Source of the DNA: Streptomyces adelaidensis
GTDB taxonomy: Bacteria; Actinomycetota; Actinomycetes; Streptomycetales; Streptomycetaceae
Reading direction: 5' to 3'
Assembly (NCBI RefSeq): GCF_016598475.1
Contig: NZ_JAEMUX010000035.1
Span: forward strand, 1 to 64,000
DNA length: 64,000 nucleotides
The position numbers and the translations under genes are program-made. A model generated the notes under the pieces. That model worked only from the letters and a program-made list of their open reading frames with translations. It ran no database searches and was not told the origin of the DNA. Positions 51,998-61,584 of this stretch are shown here, one piece after another (the stretch's first letter is position 1; the number at the start of each line of letters is the position of its first letter).

Positions 51998-54900
51998 TCA
52001 CGCCTGCGGCTGGAGCACCGTCTCCTCGGTCTCGGCAGTCGCCGCGTGCTTCCGTTCGGTCTTGCGGCCGGCACGGCGCTCGCGCCGGGTCTCGACCATC
52101 GTGTAGAGAGTCGGGATCAGAACGAGCGTCAGCACGGTGGAGCTGAGCAGTCCGCCGATGACGACCACGGCGAGGGGCTGGGAGATGAAGCCGCCCGAAC
52201 CGGTGATGCCGAGTGCCATCGGAGCCAGCGCGAATATGGTGGCGAGCGCCGTCATCAGGATGGGCCGCAGCCTGCGACTGCCGCCCTCTCGGACCGCCTC
52301 CGGGACGCTCATGCCCCGGGCCCGGTACTGGTTGATCAGGTCCATCAGCACGATGGCGTTGGTCACCACGATGCCGATGAGCATGAGCAGGCCGATCAGG
52401 GCCGCGACGCCCAGCGGGGTGTCGGTGACGCGCAGCAGGGCGATGGCACCCGTGGCGGCGAAGGGAATCGACACCAGCAGGATCAGGGTCTGGCGGATGC
52501 TGCGGAACACCGCGACCAGCACCAGGAACACGATGGCGATCGCCGCCACGATGGCCAGGGCGAGCTGACCGAACGCGTCGTTCTGGCTGGAGGTGACACC
52601 GCCCATCTCGTAGGAGACGCCCGACGGCAGGTCCGCCTTCTTCACCGCGTTCTCGACCGCCGTGCTCGCGGCGCCCGTGTTGTCGCCCACCGGGGTCACC
52701 GAGACGGTGACGGACTCGGTGCCGTCGACTCGTGACCGCTCGACGGGTTCCTCGGTCTGCGTCACGGTCGCGACACTGTCGAGCCGAACGTCACCGGAAG
52801 ACGTGGAGATCTTCAACGCGCGCAGTTCGCTGACGGAGTTCGGGGCGTCGGAGGTTGTCCTGATCACCACATCGCGCTGCGTGCCGTCGACGGTGATCCG
52901 GGTGACCGTGGAGCCCTGGACGGCCTCGGCGACCGAGGAAGCGATGCCTGTCTCGGTCAGCCCGTGCTCGGCCGCCGCCTCGCCCTTGGCCCGTACGGTG
53001 ATCTGAGGCGCTTCCTGGGAGAGGTCGCTCGTGACCGCGGTGACCTCGTCGACCTTCTTCAGTTCCTTCTCGACGCTGTCAGTGGCCGTACTCAGCGCCG
53101 CCGTGTCGTCGCCCTTGAGCGTGACCTCGACATCGCTGCTCGTGCCGAAGCCGGTGTTGGAGCTGAACGTCAGGTCGCCCGCGCCGTTGAGCTTGTCGAA
53201 CTTGTCGCGCAGCGTGTCCTCCACCGCGGAGGAGTCGGCGCCGTCCGTCAGGGCGATGCTGTAGTTGGCGCTGTCCGACACGGAACTCGTCGCGATGAAG
53301 CCGCCCGACGAGCCGATCGTGACCTGGTACGAGTCGACGCCGTCCACAGCGGACAGCACCTCCTCCACCTTCTTCGCCGCCGTGTCGGTCCCGTTCAGGC
53401 TGGTCCCGGCCGGCATGGTCTGGGTGACGCTGAGGGAATCCGACCCGGAATCGCCGAGGAAGCTGGTCTTCAGCCCGGAGACCATGCTGAAGGTCAACAC
53501 GAGCAGTACGGCGGCGAGGCCCAGGACGGTCTTGCGGCGCCGCGTGGCCCACTCGATGACAGGCACGTACACGCGCTGCAGACGGCCGTTGCGCTCCTCT
53601 TCCTCCACGAGCACGCGGAACTGCTGCGGGTCCTTGCCCACGGCCTCCTTCGGCGGCTTCAGGAACCAGTACGCCAGGACGGGCACGATGGTCAGCGACA
53701 CCACCAGGGAGGCGAGCATCGCGACGGTGACGGTGACGGAGAACGGGGCGAACAGTTCGCCCACGATGCCGCTCACCAGGCCGATCGGCAGGAACACCGC
53801 GACCGTGGTGAGTGTGGAGGACGTGACCGCGGCCGACACCTCGCGCACCCCGGTGAGAATGGCGGCACGCTTCTCCTCGCCGTATCCGAGGTGCCGCTTG
53901 ATGTTCTCCAGGACGACGATCGAGTCGTCCACGACCCGTCCGACGGCCATGGTCAGGGCGCCCAGCGTGAGGACGTTCAGCGAGTAGTCCTCGTACCACA
54001 GGGCGATGAGCGCGATCAGCAGGGACAGGGGGATGGAAACCGCCGTCACCAGCGTGGAACGGACCGAGCGAAGGAACAGGACGATGATGAGGATCGCCAT
54101 GAGCAGTCCGAGGGCGCCCTCCTCGACGAGGCCGTTCACCGACTCGCTCACCTGCGGGCCGTTGTCGGAGATGACCGTGAGTCGCGCGTTGTCGCCGAGG
54201 GACTTCTCCAGGTCCGGGATCTTGGCGCGGACGTCGTCGGAGATGGAGACCGAGCTGCCGTCGTGGTCCATGGTGACGGAAATACCCAGGCTGGCCTCGC
54301 CGTTGGTCCGCGTCAGCGTCGTCGCCTCAGAGTCCTGGACCTTTACCGAGGCGACGTCCTTGAGCTGAACCGGGTCCTGCGAACCGGAGCCGGTGGACGT
54401 CGTGCCGGTGCTTCCCGTGGCACCTGCGCCCAGCCCGGACGAGGCACCCGCGCCCGAGGGGGACCCGGAGCCGCTCGTCGTGCTCGAACTCGATCCGGAC
54501 GACGCGCTCAGCCACAGGTTCTCGACCTGCCGCACCGAGGTGAGGGAACCACCGACCTCGATGCTCAGGCTCTTGCCGTCGGAGTCGACGGAGCCGCCGG
54601 CGCTGGTGCCGCCGTTCGAGGTCAGCGCGGTCCTGATCGACGAGACGGTCAGGCCCGCGTCCTGAAGCTTGTCGGAGTCGGGCGTGACGGTGACGACCTG
54701 GTCCGTCTCTCCGGACACGGTGACCTGGTTCACGCCGTCGACGGCCTTCAGCTCGGGTTCGACCTTGTCCGACAGGTCGTCGGCGAGCTGCTGCTGGTCC
54801 GCGTCGGAGGTCGCGGCCAGGGTGATGGTGGGCTGGTCGCCGGTGCCGCCGGTGACAACCTGGGGGTCGACGCCGTCCGGGAGGTTCACGGTGCCCTTGT

Positions 54901-55240
54901 CGAGGGCCTGTTGCACCTCGCTCGCCTTCGTGTCGGTGTCGACACCGAAGTCGAACTGCAGCAGCACCGTCGCCGAGCCCGTGCGCGAGGTGGAGGTCAT
55001 CGACTCCACCGAGTCGACGCTCTTGACCGCGTCCTCGATGGGCTTGGCGACCTGGTCCTCGACGACGTCCGGGGACGCGCCCTGGTAGGTGGCGGTCACG
55101 GTGATCGCGGGAAAGGACAGGTCGGGCAGCAACTGCTGCTTCAGGGACGGCACTGCGTACACCGCCAGAGCGATGACGATCAGTGTGAGGAGGGCGGCCA
55201 GCTTGCGATTGGCGAGGCTCAGCCTGGACAACCAGGACAT
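51998..55240 (-). CDS. RND-superfamily (HAE1/AcrB-like) transporter permease
   Basis: 1080 residues. The first helix region LANRKLAALLTLIVIALAVY leads to LLPDLSFPAITVTATYQGAS and a porter domain. Helix 4 carries the proton-relay pattern LTLGALTMAVGRVVDDSIVV, and the second half repeats it with LIGLLMLIGIVVTNAIVLMD. A 40-odd-residue Ser/Gly/Thr linker (about 54360-54500) interrupts the first porter domain. Gram-positive members work without an outer-membrane channel and export lipids or toxic compounds. A longer frame to 55381 is rejected because MSWLSRLSLANRK is the usual start. The two-component pair lies directly upstream on the same strand. Confidence 0.9.
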   Translation of the reverse strand: MSWLSRLSLANRKLAALLTLIVIALAVYAVPSLKQQLLPDLSFPAITVTATYQGASPDVVEDQVAKPIEDAVKSVDSVESMTSTSRTGSATVLLQFDFGVDTDTKASEVQQALDKGTVNLPDGVDPQVVTGGTGDQPTITLAATSDADQQQLADDLSDKVEPELKAVDGVNQVTVSGETDQVVTVTPDSDKLQDAGLTVSSIRTALTSNGGTSAGGSVDSDGKSLSIEVGGSLTSVRQVENLWLSASSGSSSSTTSGSGSPSGAGASSGLGAGATGSTGTTSTGSGSQDPVQLKDVASVKVQDSEATTLTRTNGEASLGISVTMDHDGSSVSISDDVRAKIPDLEKSLGDNARLTVISDNGPQVSESVNGLVEEGALGLLMAILIIVLFLRSVRSTLVTAVSIPLSLLIALIALWYEDYSLNVLTLGALTMAVGRVVDDSIVVLENIKRHLGYGEEKRAAILTGVREVSAAVTSSTLTTVAVFLPIGLVSGIVGELFAPFSVTVTVAMLASLVVSLTIVPVLAYWFLKPPKEAVGKDPQQFRVLVEEEERNGRLQRVYVPVIEWATRRRKTVLGLAAVLLVLTFSMVSGLKTSFLGDSGSDSLSVTQTMPAGTSLNGTDTAAKKVEEVLSAVDGVDSYQVTIGSSGGFIATSSVSDSANYSIALTDGADSSAVEDTLRDKFDKLNGAGDLTFSSNTGFGTSSDVEVTLKGDDTAALSTATDSVEKELKKVDEVTAVTSDLSQEAPQITVRAKGEAAAEHGLTETGIASSVAEAVQGSTVTRITVDGTQRDVVIRTTSDAPNSVSELRALKISTSSGDVRLDSVATVTQTEEPVERSRVDGTESVTVSVTPVGDNTGAASTAVENAVKKADLPSGVSYEMGGVTSSQNDAFGQLALAIVAAIAIVFLVLVAVFRSIRQTLILLVSIPFAATGAIALLRVTDTPLGVAALIGLLMLIGIVVTNAIVLMDLINQYRARGMSVPEAVREGGSRRLRPILMTALATIFALAPMALGITGSGGFISQPLAVVVIGGLLSSTVLTLVLIPTLYTMVETRRERRAGRKTERKHAATAETEETVLQPQA

Positions 55241-55423
55241 CTGGAGGGTCTCACTTCTGCGGTGGGACGGAGGAAAAGGAGGCCGCCCCGGGTCATGCGG
55301 TCCCGGGACGGCGTGTCCCCCACCCTGTCCGCCTCTCCCGTCATCCGTCATCGCCCGGCCGCGGTGGTTTCCGCGTACCACGCATGCGTTATCCGGCGGA
55401 TGGCGTACCGCGTTCGCGGAGGC

Positions 55424-56098
55424 TCACTGTGTCTCGCCGGGCCGTACCAGACCGCTCTCGTAGGCGATGGTCACGAGCTGGGCTCGCTCGCTGACGCCGA
55501 GCTTGGTCATGGTGCGGTTGAGGTGCGTCTTGACGGTGTGCCGGCTGAGCCGCAGCCGCTCGGAGATGTTGTCGTTGGTGAGCCCGGTCGCCAGCAGCGT
55601 CAGTACTTCCTTCTCCCGCGGTGTCAGTTCCTCCAGCAACCGCGTCTCCTTGTCCCACGTCCGGGTCGAACTCACCCGGAAGCGGGCCATGAGAGCGGCC
55701 GTGGCCGCCGCGGACAACAGGGGCCGACCCGCGCCGACCGTCTCGATGGCGGCCAGGAGCTCCTCCGGGTCGGCACCCTTGCCGACGAATCCGCGGGCTC
55801 CGGAGCCGATCGCCTCGGCGACGTACTCGTCGATCTCGAACGTCGTGAGGATCAGCACCTTCACCCCGGCGAGGTCCGGGTCCGCGGTGATCGTCCGGGT
55901 CGCCTCGATGCCGTCCGTGCCGGGCATCCTGATGTCCATCAGGACCACGTCGGGGTGGTGCGCACGCGCCAGGGCCACGGCTTCCGTGCCGTCCGCGGCC
56001 TCACCCACCACCTCCATGCCGGGCGAGTTGTCGAGGAGTCGCCGCAGCATGCCACGCAACAGTGCCTGGTCGTCGGCGAGCAGGACGCGAAGAGTCAT
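55424..56098 (-). CDS. NarL-type response regulator
   Basis: 224 residues. Receiver: LLADDQALLRGMLRRLLDNS, Asp55 in VVLMDIRMPGTDGIEATRTI, TTFEIDEYVAEAI and FVGKGADPEELL. The C-terminal LuxR helix-turn-helix is LTPREKEVLTLLATGLTNDN then ISERLRLSRHTVKTHLNRTM. It overlaps the kinase gene by ATGA and is followed after 183 bases by the RND transporter, which it probably controls. Confidence 0.92.
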   Translation of the reverse strand: MTLRVLLADDQALLRGMLRRLLDNSPGMEVVGEAADGTEAVALARAHHPDVVLMDIRMPGTDGIEATRTITADPDLAGVKVLILTTFEIDEYVAEAIGSGARGFVGKGADPEELLAAIETVGAGRPLLSAAATAALMARFRVSSTRTWDKETRLLEELTPREKEVLTLLATGLTNDNISERLRLSRHTVKTHLNRTMTKLGVSERAQLVTIAYESGLVRPGETQ

Positions 56099-57327
56099 GA
56101 GAGGTCGTTGCCCTTCCCCGCGGGTTGCGGACTGCCGGTCCGGCTCAGCGGCAGACGGGCCGCCACGGAGAAACCGCCCTGTGGTCGTATCGCGATCTCG
56201 GCAGTGCCACCGACGGCCGCCACCCGCTCCCGGATCCCGATCAGGCCGCGCCCTGTGCCGCCCCCGTTCGGCGGGCGCCATCCTGCGGGGCCTTCGTTGT
56301 CGACCGTGATGGACAGCGCGTCATGGCCGACGTCGATTGCGACCCGTGCGGTGTCCACCCCGGAGTGCTTGCGCACGTTGGTCAGTGCCTCCTGGATGAT
56401 CCGGTAACCCGTCGCGTCCACGGCCGAGGGGATGAAGCACCCCGCGCCCTGCCGGACGACCTCCACCATCAGGCCTGCCCGCTCGAACGACAGCACCAGG
56501 TCCTCGAGCCGGCCCAGCCCGGGAGCGGGCTCCAATGGTGCCGCTGCCTCCTCCGGCTGCGCGAGGAGCCCCACGATGGCGCGCAGCTCGCCGAGTGCGC
56601 CCCTCGACCCGTCCCGGATGGCGGTGAGCAGGTCAGCCATCTGGACCGGGTCGTTCCGTCCCACGTGGACGCCGATCCCGGCCTGCGCGTTGATCAGGGT
56701 CAGTTCGTGGGCGACGACGTCATGCAACTCGCGCGCGATGCGCATCCGTTCGGCTGCCACCCGGCGGGCGGCCTCTTCCTCGCGGGTCCGTTCGGCGCGC
56801 TCCGCCCGCTCCTCCAGCGCCCGGACGTAGGCGCGGCGGTTGCGGACCGCGTCGCCGACCGCGGTGGCCAGCCCGATCCAGGCCACGGCGCCCACCCGCT
56901 GCGGTCCCAGCACCGGCCCCGTCTGAAAGAGCATCGCGGCCGCGACCGTGCCGGTGGCGACGAGAGCGGCGGCGATCAACGCCGGTCGCCGTCCCTGATG
57001 CAGCGCCAGACCGTGGAGGCCGACCATGAGGGCGGGCAGTGCGGGCGTGGGCGTACCGCCCCACGCCTGATGGACGAAGGCCAGCGCCGACAGGACGGCG
57101 ACTGTCGTCATCGGCGCATGTCGCCGGGCCAGCAGGGTCGCGCCGTACGCGAGCGCGAAGGTGATACCCAGAGCACCCGGCCGTTGAAGGACCCCTGCCA
57201 CCGGATCGAAGAACGCGGACAGTGCGGACATGGCGATCACGCAGCCGACGAGGCCGGACTCGCGCAGTCGGGCACGCCCCGGTCTTCGGGCGCACGTCAC
57301 CCGGCCCCATCGGCCCTTGGTTGTCAT
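56095..57327 (-). CDS. NarL-partner sensor histidine kinase (HisKA_3)
   Basis: 410 residues. About five membrane segments occupy residues 25-155 (ALGITFALAYGATLLA, PALIAAALVATGTVAAAMLF). A coiled coil (RALEERAERAERTREEEAAR) leads to the phospho-acceptor His202 in MRIARELHDVVAHELTLINA. The ATPase domain has GYRIIQEALTNVRKHSG, TVDNEGPAGWRPP and GTGRGLIGIRERVAAVGG. There is no extracellular sensor, so it probably senses through the membrane. ATGA overlap with the regulator. Confidence 0.92.
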   Translation of the reverse strand: MTTKGRWGRVTCARRPGRARLRESGLVGCVIAMSALSAFFDPVAGVLQRPGALGITFALAYGATLLARRHAPMTTVAVLSALAFVHQAWGGTPTPALPALMVGLHGLALHQGRRPALIAAALVATGTVAAAMLFQTGPVLGPQRVGAVAWIGLATAVGDAVRNRRAYVRALEERAERAERTREEEAARRVAAERMRIARELHDVVAHELTLINAQAGIGVHVGRNDPVQMADLLTAIRDGSRGALGELRAIVGLLAQPEEAAAPLEPAPGLGRLEDLVLSFERAGLMVEVVRQGAGCFIPSAVDATGYRIIQEALTNVRKHSGVDTARVAIDVGHDALSITVDNEGPAGWRPPNGGGTGRGLIGIRERVAAVGGTAEIAIRPQGGFSVAARLPLSRTGSPQPAGKGNDLS

Positions 57328-57386
57328 GGTTGCAGCGTAGGCACCGGTACGGCCCTCGTTCGTCGCCTGAACGTGGCATTGGCCAC

Positions 57387-57402
57387 TACCGCAATCGCGG
57401 TA
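57387..57402. promoter_or_regulatory. Palindrome TACCGC-AATC-GCGGTA
   Basis: A perfect 6-4-6 dyad in the divergent gap, 60 bases before the kinase start at 57327 and 156 before the VOC gene. It is a plausible operator for the NarL-type regulator (autoregulation) or, less likely by position, for the IclR regulator of the rightward cluster. Confidence 0.45.
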
Positions 57403-57557
57403 CGTGAGCGACGTGCGTCACGGGCGCGGTCGCCTGACGGACATGCCGCAGTCCCGAAACCGAGCCCGTCCCCTCACTGCCGACGGTTGACGCCTCCACC
57501 ACCGCCTGCCTATTGTCCTGTAAAACGAAACTCTACTCCTGAAAAAGGGGACACAAA

Positions 57558-58052
57558 ATGGCGATCACCGGCCTCGGTCACACCGGCTTCTGGGTGAACG
57601 ACCTCGACACCATGCGCGACTTCTACACGCGGGTTCTCGGCCTGACAGTGACCGACGAGGACGAGGAACGAGGCATCGTCTTTCTCTCCTCGCGTCCCGA
57701 GGAGGAGCACCACGAGTTCGTCCTCCAGCGGGGCCGCACCGCCCCGGAGGGGGCGAAGCTCACGCATCAGGTGTCGTGGCGCGTGGACTCACTGGAGTCG
57801 GTCATCGCCTTCCACCACCGGTTCCGCGACGAAGGCATCGAGGTGCAGCAGGAAGTCACCCACGGCAACGCCATCGGCATCTACTTCTTCGACCCCGAGG
57901 GCAACCGCAACGAGGTGTACCTGCGGGTGGACCGCGACGTGCGGCAGCCGTTCCGCAAGACCCTCAACCTCGATCAGAGCCCCGCCGACGTATTCGCCGA
58001 GGCCGAGCGGCTGCTGACCGACGGCGGCCCCGCCTACCAGCCGGTCCACTAG
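57558..58052 (+). CDS. VOC-superfamily extradiol-dioxygenase-like protein
   Basis: 164 residues, with a single VOC module. Probable metal ligands are His8 (ITGLGHTGFWV), His70 (KLTHQVSWRV) and Glu119 (DPEGNRNEVYLR), the 2-His-1-carboxylate set. The C-terminal tail LDQSPADVFAEAERLL resembles the tail of the VOC protein at 24802, so the two belong to one subfamily. It probably opens a catechol-like ring. An AAGGGG site precedes the ATG in an AT-rich leader that likely holds the promoter. Confidence 0.82.
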   Translation: MAITGLGHTGFWVNDLDTMRDFYTRVLGLTVTDEDEERGIVFLSSRPEEEHHEFVLQRGRTAPEGAKLTHQVSWRVDSLESVIAFHHRFRDEGIEVQQEVTHGNAIGIYFFDPEGNRNEVYLRVDRDVRQPFRKTLNLDQSPADVFAEAERLLTDGGPAYQPVH

Positions 58053-58096
58053 CCCGACGTGCCCCGCCCTCGCCGCCGACCGATGGAGCCCCGCCC

Positions 58097-59881
58097 ATGA
58101 GCGAGCCACTGACACCACCTCAGGAAGCCCGGCACCGGTCCGGCTCCACCGCCCCGGTGGAGGCCGACGTACTCGTGGTCGGCGCCGGGCCCACGGGGCT
58201 CACGGCCGCCCATCTGCTCGGCTCACTCGGCGTACGCGTCCTGCTGGTCGAGCGCAATCCGACGACCAGCGACGACGCCAAGGCGATCAGCCTGGACGAC
58301 GAGTCGCTGCGCACCCTGCAGTCGGCAGGCGTCGGCGGGGCGGTCTACCCGATCATCATGCCCGGCACGGGAACGAAGTTCTTCGGCGTCGGCGGCCGGC
58401 CCCTCGTGCACGCCCGCGGCCTCGGCGAGCAACGCTTCGGGCACCCGTTCAAGAGCTCCTTCGCCCAGCCCGACCTGGAACGGGTGCTCGTCGAGGAACT
58501 GCGCCGCCATCCCTCGGTCGAAACCCGCTTCGACACACGGCTGTTCTCGCTGGAACAGCGCACCGACGGGGTACGGGTCGGCATCGGACCGAGCGCGGGC
58601 CAGGAACCGGTCCGGCACCTCGACGTCTCGTACGTCCTCGGCTGCGACGGCGGACGCAGCACCGTCCGAGAGCTTCTGTCCATACCCATGCGGGGGTCCA
58701 GCTTTCCCGATGTGTGGCTGGTCGCCGACACGTCGGGGGACCCCCACGACCAGCGCTACGGCATGCACCACGGGGACCCGCGCCGCCCCACGGTGATCGT
58801 GCCGGGCCGCGACGGACGGTGCCGCTACGAGTTCCTGTTGCGGCCCGGGGAGGGCAGACCCGGCCACTCCCCACCGTTCGAGCTGGTGCGCGAACTGCTG
58901 CGGCCGCACCGCGAGATCACCCCGGACCAGGTCGAGCGCGCCGTGGCGTACACGTTCAACGCCTTGCTGGCCGACCGGTTGCGCGACGGGCGCTGCTTCC
59001 TCCTGGGCGACGCCGCACACATGATGCCGCCCTTCGCCGGACAGGGCCTCAACTCCGGCGTGCGGGACGCGGCCAACCTCTGCTGGAAGATCGCTGACGT
59101 CCTGGCCGGGCGGTGCGGAGACACACTGCTCGACACGTACGACGACGAGCGCCGCCCGCACGCCCAGGCCGTGATCGACCTCTCGGTCCGGCTCGGCCGC
59201 ATCGTGATGACCACCAGTCGCCGCCGGGCGCACCTGCGTGACCTGTTGGTACGTCTCGCCATGCGCACACCGCACGGGCGCCGGTACCTCACCGAGATGC
59301 GCTTCCGGCCGAACACCCGCGTACGTTCGGGCGCGATCGTCCCGCTGGACGGCGAGGCCGAGTCACCGGTGGGCACAGCCCTTCCGCAGCCACGCGTCCT
59401 GCACGGCCCGCAGTTCCAGGTCACCCGGCTCGACGACGTGCTCGGCCGGGGCTGGAGCCTGCTGGGCGTCGGCCTCACCGACGCCGACTGGGACGCCGCC
59501 GCACGTGCCGGCCTTCCCGCGGGCACTCGCGTGGACGTCGTCCTCGACGACCGCTCCCCCCGCGTCCGCCCGGGGCGCACCGGCGTCGCCGACGCCGACG
59601 GCCGGCTCCAGCCCCTGTTCGGCAGGCACACCGGTCGCTTCGTACTCGTCCGCCCGGACCGGCTGATCGCCGCCGTGTTCTGGCCCGACCAGAGCGACCG
59701 CGTCTCCCACAGCCTCTACCGGTTCGCACCCCGGCCGAGCCGCGGCGTCTTTCCTCCGGGGACGCGGAGCCCGGCGAAGGCCGACCCCGAGGACACCAGA
59801 CCTGGGACCGACCACACCACACCCGCCGTCAGCGTCCCCGGCACCCAGAGCATCCCCGAGATCCAAGGAGGGCCCCGATGA
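58097..59881 (+). CDS. FAD-dependent aromatic monooxygenase (MhpA-like)
   Basis: 594 residues, ATG 58097 with TGGAG. FAD motif VLVVGAGPTGLTAAHLLGSL, the early KAISLDDESLRTLQSAG helix typical of MhpA-type 3-hydroxyphenylpropanoate hydroxylases, DG motif VLGCDGGRSTVRELLSI, GD motif CFLLGDAAHMMPPFAGQGLN with SGVRDAANLCWKIADVL. The C-terminal thioredoxin-like domain ends LVRPDRLIAAVFWP, then a 60-residue disordered tail rich in Pro and Thr. It makes the diol substrate for the VOC protein upstream. Confidence 0.9.
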   Translation: MSEPLTPPQEARHRSGSTAPVEADVLVVGAGPTGLTAAHLLGSLGVRVLLVERNPTTSDDAKAISLDDESLRTLQSAGVGGAVYPIIMPGTGTKFFGVGGRPLVHARGLGEQRFGHPFKSSFAQPDLERVLVEELRRHPSVETRFDTRLFSLEQRTDGVRVGIGPSAGQEPVRHLDVSYVLGCDGGRSTVRELLSIPMRGSSFPDVWLVADTSGDPHDQRYGMHHGDPRRPTVIVPGRDGRCRYEFLLRPGEGRPGHSPPFELVRELLRPHREITPDQVERAVAYTFNALLADRLRDGRCFLLGDAAHMMPPFAGQGLNSGVRDAANLCWKIADVLAGRCGDTLLDTYDDERRPHAQAVIDLSVRLGRIVMTTSRRRAHLRDLLVRLAMRTPHGRRYLTEMRFRPNTRVRSGAIVPLDGEAESPVGTALPQPRVLHGPQFQVTRLDDVLGRGWSLLGVGLTDADWDAAARAGLPAGTRVDVVLDDRSPRVRPGRTGVADADGRLQPLFGRHTGRFVLVRPDRLIAAVFWPDQSDRVSHSLYRFAPRPSRGVFPPGTRSPAKADPEDTRPGTDHTTPAVSVPGTQSIPEIQGGPR

Positions 59882-60720
59882 GGCTCAGCACCGTCCGCCT
59901 GCAAGACGGCCGTGGCACGGCCGCCGCCCGCCAGGAAGGGGACGAGCTCGTTCTGCTGCCCTATTCCGACGTCGGGGCACTGCTGTCGAGCGGCGACGAC
60001 TGGCCGGAGCGGGCGGCCGCCGAGGGCGGTGACCGCTTGCCGCTCGGGACCGCCTCCCTGGCCCCGGTCGTCCCCCACCCGAACAAGATCGTGTGCCTGG
60101 GCCTCAACTACGCCACGCACATCAAGGAGATGGGCCGCGCGACCCCGGCCCACCCGACCCTCTTCGCCAAGTACGACGGCTCCCTCGTCGGCGCGCACGA
60201 CGACGTGCACATGCCTCCGGTCAGCGATGACCTGGACTGGGAGGCGGAGCTCGGGGTCGTGATCGCCCACCGCGCACGTCATGTGAGCGCGGACAGGGCG
60301 CTGGCGCACGTCGCCGGGTACACCGTCGTCAACGACGTCACCGTCCGGGACTGGCAGCATCGCACCCGCGAGTTCCTGTCCGGCAAGACCTTCGAGGCCA
60401 CCACTCCGGTCGGGCCCTCACTCGTCACACCGGACGAACTGCCGCGCGGCGCCTCCGGGTTGACGATCAGCTGCCAGGTGGACGGCCACACCATGCAGAA
60501 GTCGAACACGGCGGACCTGCTCTTCGACGTCGCCACGATCATCGCGTACGTCAGCACCATCATCACGCTGTTGCCCGGTGACCTGATCGCCACGGGCACC
60601 CCCGGAGGTGTCGGTGCCGGCCGCGACCCCAAGGTCTTCCTCCGGCCGGGACAGGAACTCCTCACGGTCGTCGAAGGGATCGGAGAACTGCGCAACACGG
60701 TGGTCAAGGACAAGTTGTGA
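59878..60720 (+). CDS. FAH-family hydrolase/hydratase
   Basis: 280 residues, ATGA overlap with the monooxygenase stop. The FAH signature is IVCLGLNYATHIKEMGRATP, then DLDWEAELGVVIAHRARHVS with the metal Glu pair, YTVVNDVTVRDWQHRTREFL with the metal Asp, GKTFEATTPVGPSLVTP, and LLPGDLIATGTPGGVGAGRD. It probably cleaves or isomerises the ring-opened oxo-acid (fumarylpyruvate- or acylpyruvate-hydrolase-like). Confidence 0.9.
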   Translation: MRLSTVRLQDGRGTAAARQEGDELVLLPYSDVGALLSSGDDWPERAAAEGGDRLPLGTASLAPVVPHPNKIVCLGLNYATHIKEMGRATPAHPTLFAKYDGSLVGAHDDVHMPPVSDDLDWEAELGVVIAHRARHVSADRALAHVAGYTVVNDVTVRDWQHRTREFLSGKTFEATTPVGPSLVTPDELPRGASGLTISCQVDGHTMQKSNTADLLFDVATIIAYVSTIITLLPGDLIATGTPGGVGAGRDPKVFLRPGQELLTVVEGIGELRNTVVKDKL

Positions 60721-60764
60721 CGCCCGGTGCCCCTGATGGCCCCCCACGCGCTAAAGTGTCCCGC

Positions 60765-61553
60765 ATGTCAGGAACAGGGTCCCCCAGCTATCGCGAGCGC
60801 AACTCCACGGCCGACCGAGCCCTGGACATCCTGCTCATGTTCACCGACACCCAGCTCGTCATTTCCGGCACCGCGGTCGCCGAGCGACTCGGCGTGGCCC
60901 GCTCGACCGCCTACCGGTACCTGCAGTCCCTCGCGAGCAGCCGCTTCCTGGAGGAGGCGCCGGGCGGAGGCTTCCGTCTGGGGCTGCGTGTCATGGAGAT
61001 CGCCCGCCTGGCACGACGTAGCTACGGCCTGTCGGAATTCGCCCTTCCGGCGATGACGGCGCTGGCCGAGGACGTGAACGAGACGATCCTGCTCACCCGG
61101 CGGACCGGCGAGCTGGTCGTCTGCGTCGACCTGGCGGAAGCCGGAACGCGTGCCGTGCGCATCTCCTACGAGCGGGGCAGCACGCTCCCCCTCAATGCCG
61201 GCGCGTCAGCACTCGTCCTGCTGGCCTGGCTGCCCGAGGAAGAGGCCCGGCGGCTACTGCAATCCACGGACCTGCACCGTTTCACTCCCGCCACCCTCAC
61301 GGATGTCGACACCCTCATGAAGCGGCTGGCCCACATCCGGCGCGCCGGCTACTCGGTCACCCGCGGCGAGCTCGACCCCGACGTGATGGGCATCGCCGCG
61401 CCCGTCCGGGACGAGCAGAAGCAGGTGGTGGCGGCGGTGAGCATCGCGGCCCTGGCCTCCCGTGTGTTCCCCGAGGCCGAGGCGGAGCTTGCCCGCAAGG
61501 TCCGGGAGACGGCACAGGAGATCAGTGACCGGCTGGTCGCCGTCGGAGGCTGA
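60765..61553 (+). CDS. IclR-family transcriptional regulator
   Basis: 262 residues. The winged helix is TADRALDILLMFTDTQLVIS, GTAVAERLGVARSTAYRYLQ and LEEAPGGGFRLGLRVMEIAR. The effector domain follows (LALASRVFPE-type end, RISYERGSTLPLNAGASALV, RAGYSVTRGELDPDVMGIAA). GTG 60717 overlapping the FAH stop is an alternative start. The chosen ATG 60765 follows a -10-like TAAAGT by 7 bases, so it may also have its own leaderless transcript. IclR proteins often control aromatic catabolism and this one probably controls 57558-60720. Confidence 0.9.
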   Translation: MSGTGSPSYRERNSTADRALDILLMFTDTQLVISGTAVAERLGVARSTAYRYLQSLASSRFLEEAPGGGFRLGLRVMEIARLARRSYGLSEFALPAMTALAEDVNETILLTRRTGELVVCVDLAEAGTRAVRISYERGSTLPLNAGASALVLLAWLPEEEARRLLQSTDLHRFTPATLTDVDTLMKRLAHIRRAGYSVTRGELDPDVMGIAAPVRDEQKQVVAAVSIAALASRVFPEAEAELARKVRETAQEISDRLVAVGG

Positions 61554-61584
61554 CACCCGCAGCCGGGCACGCCGTGCAGGAAGG

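Noticed and set aside
52964..56407. A 1147-codon open frame on the plus strand
   Set aside because: It is antisense to the RND, response-regulator and kinase genes, which have clear motifs. It is an effect of high GC at third positions, full of His/Gly/Arg/Asp without any domain pattern.
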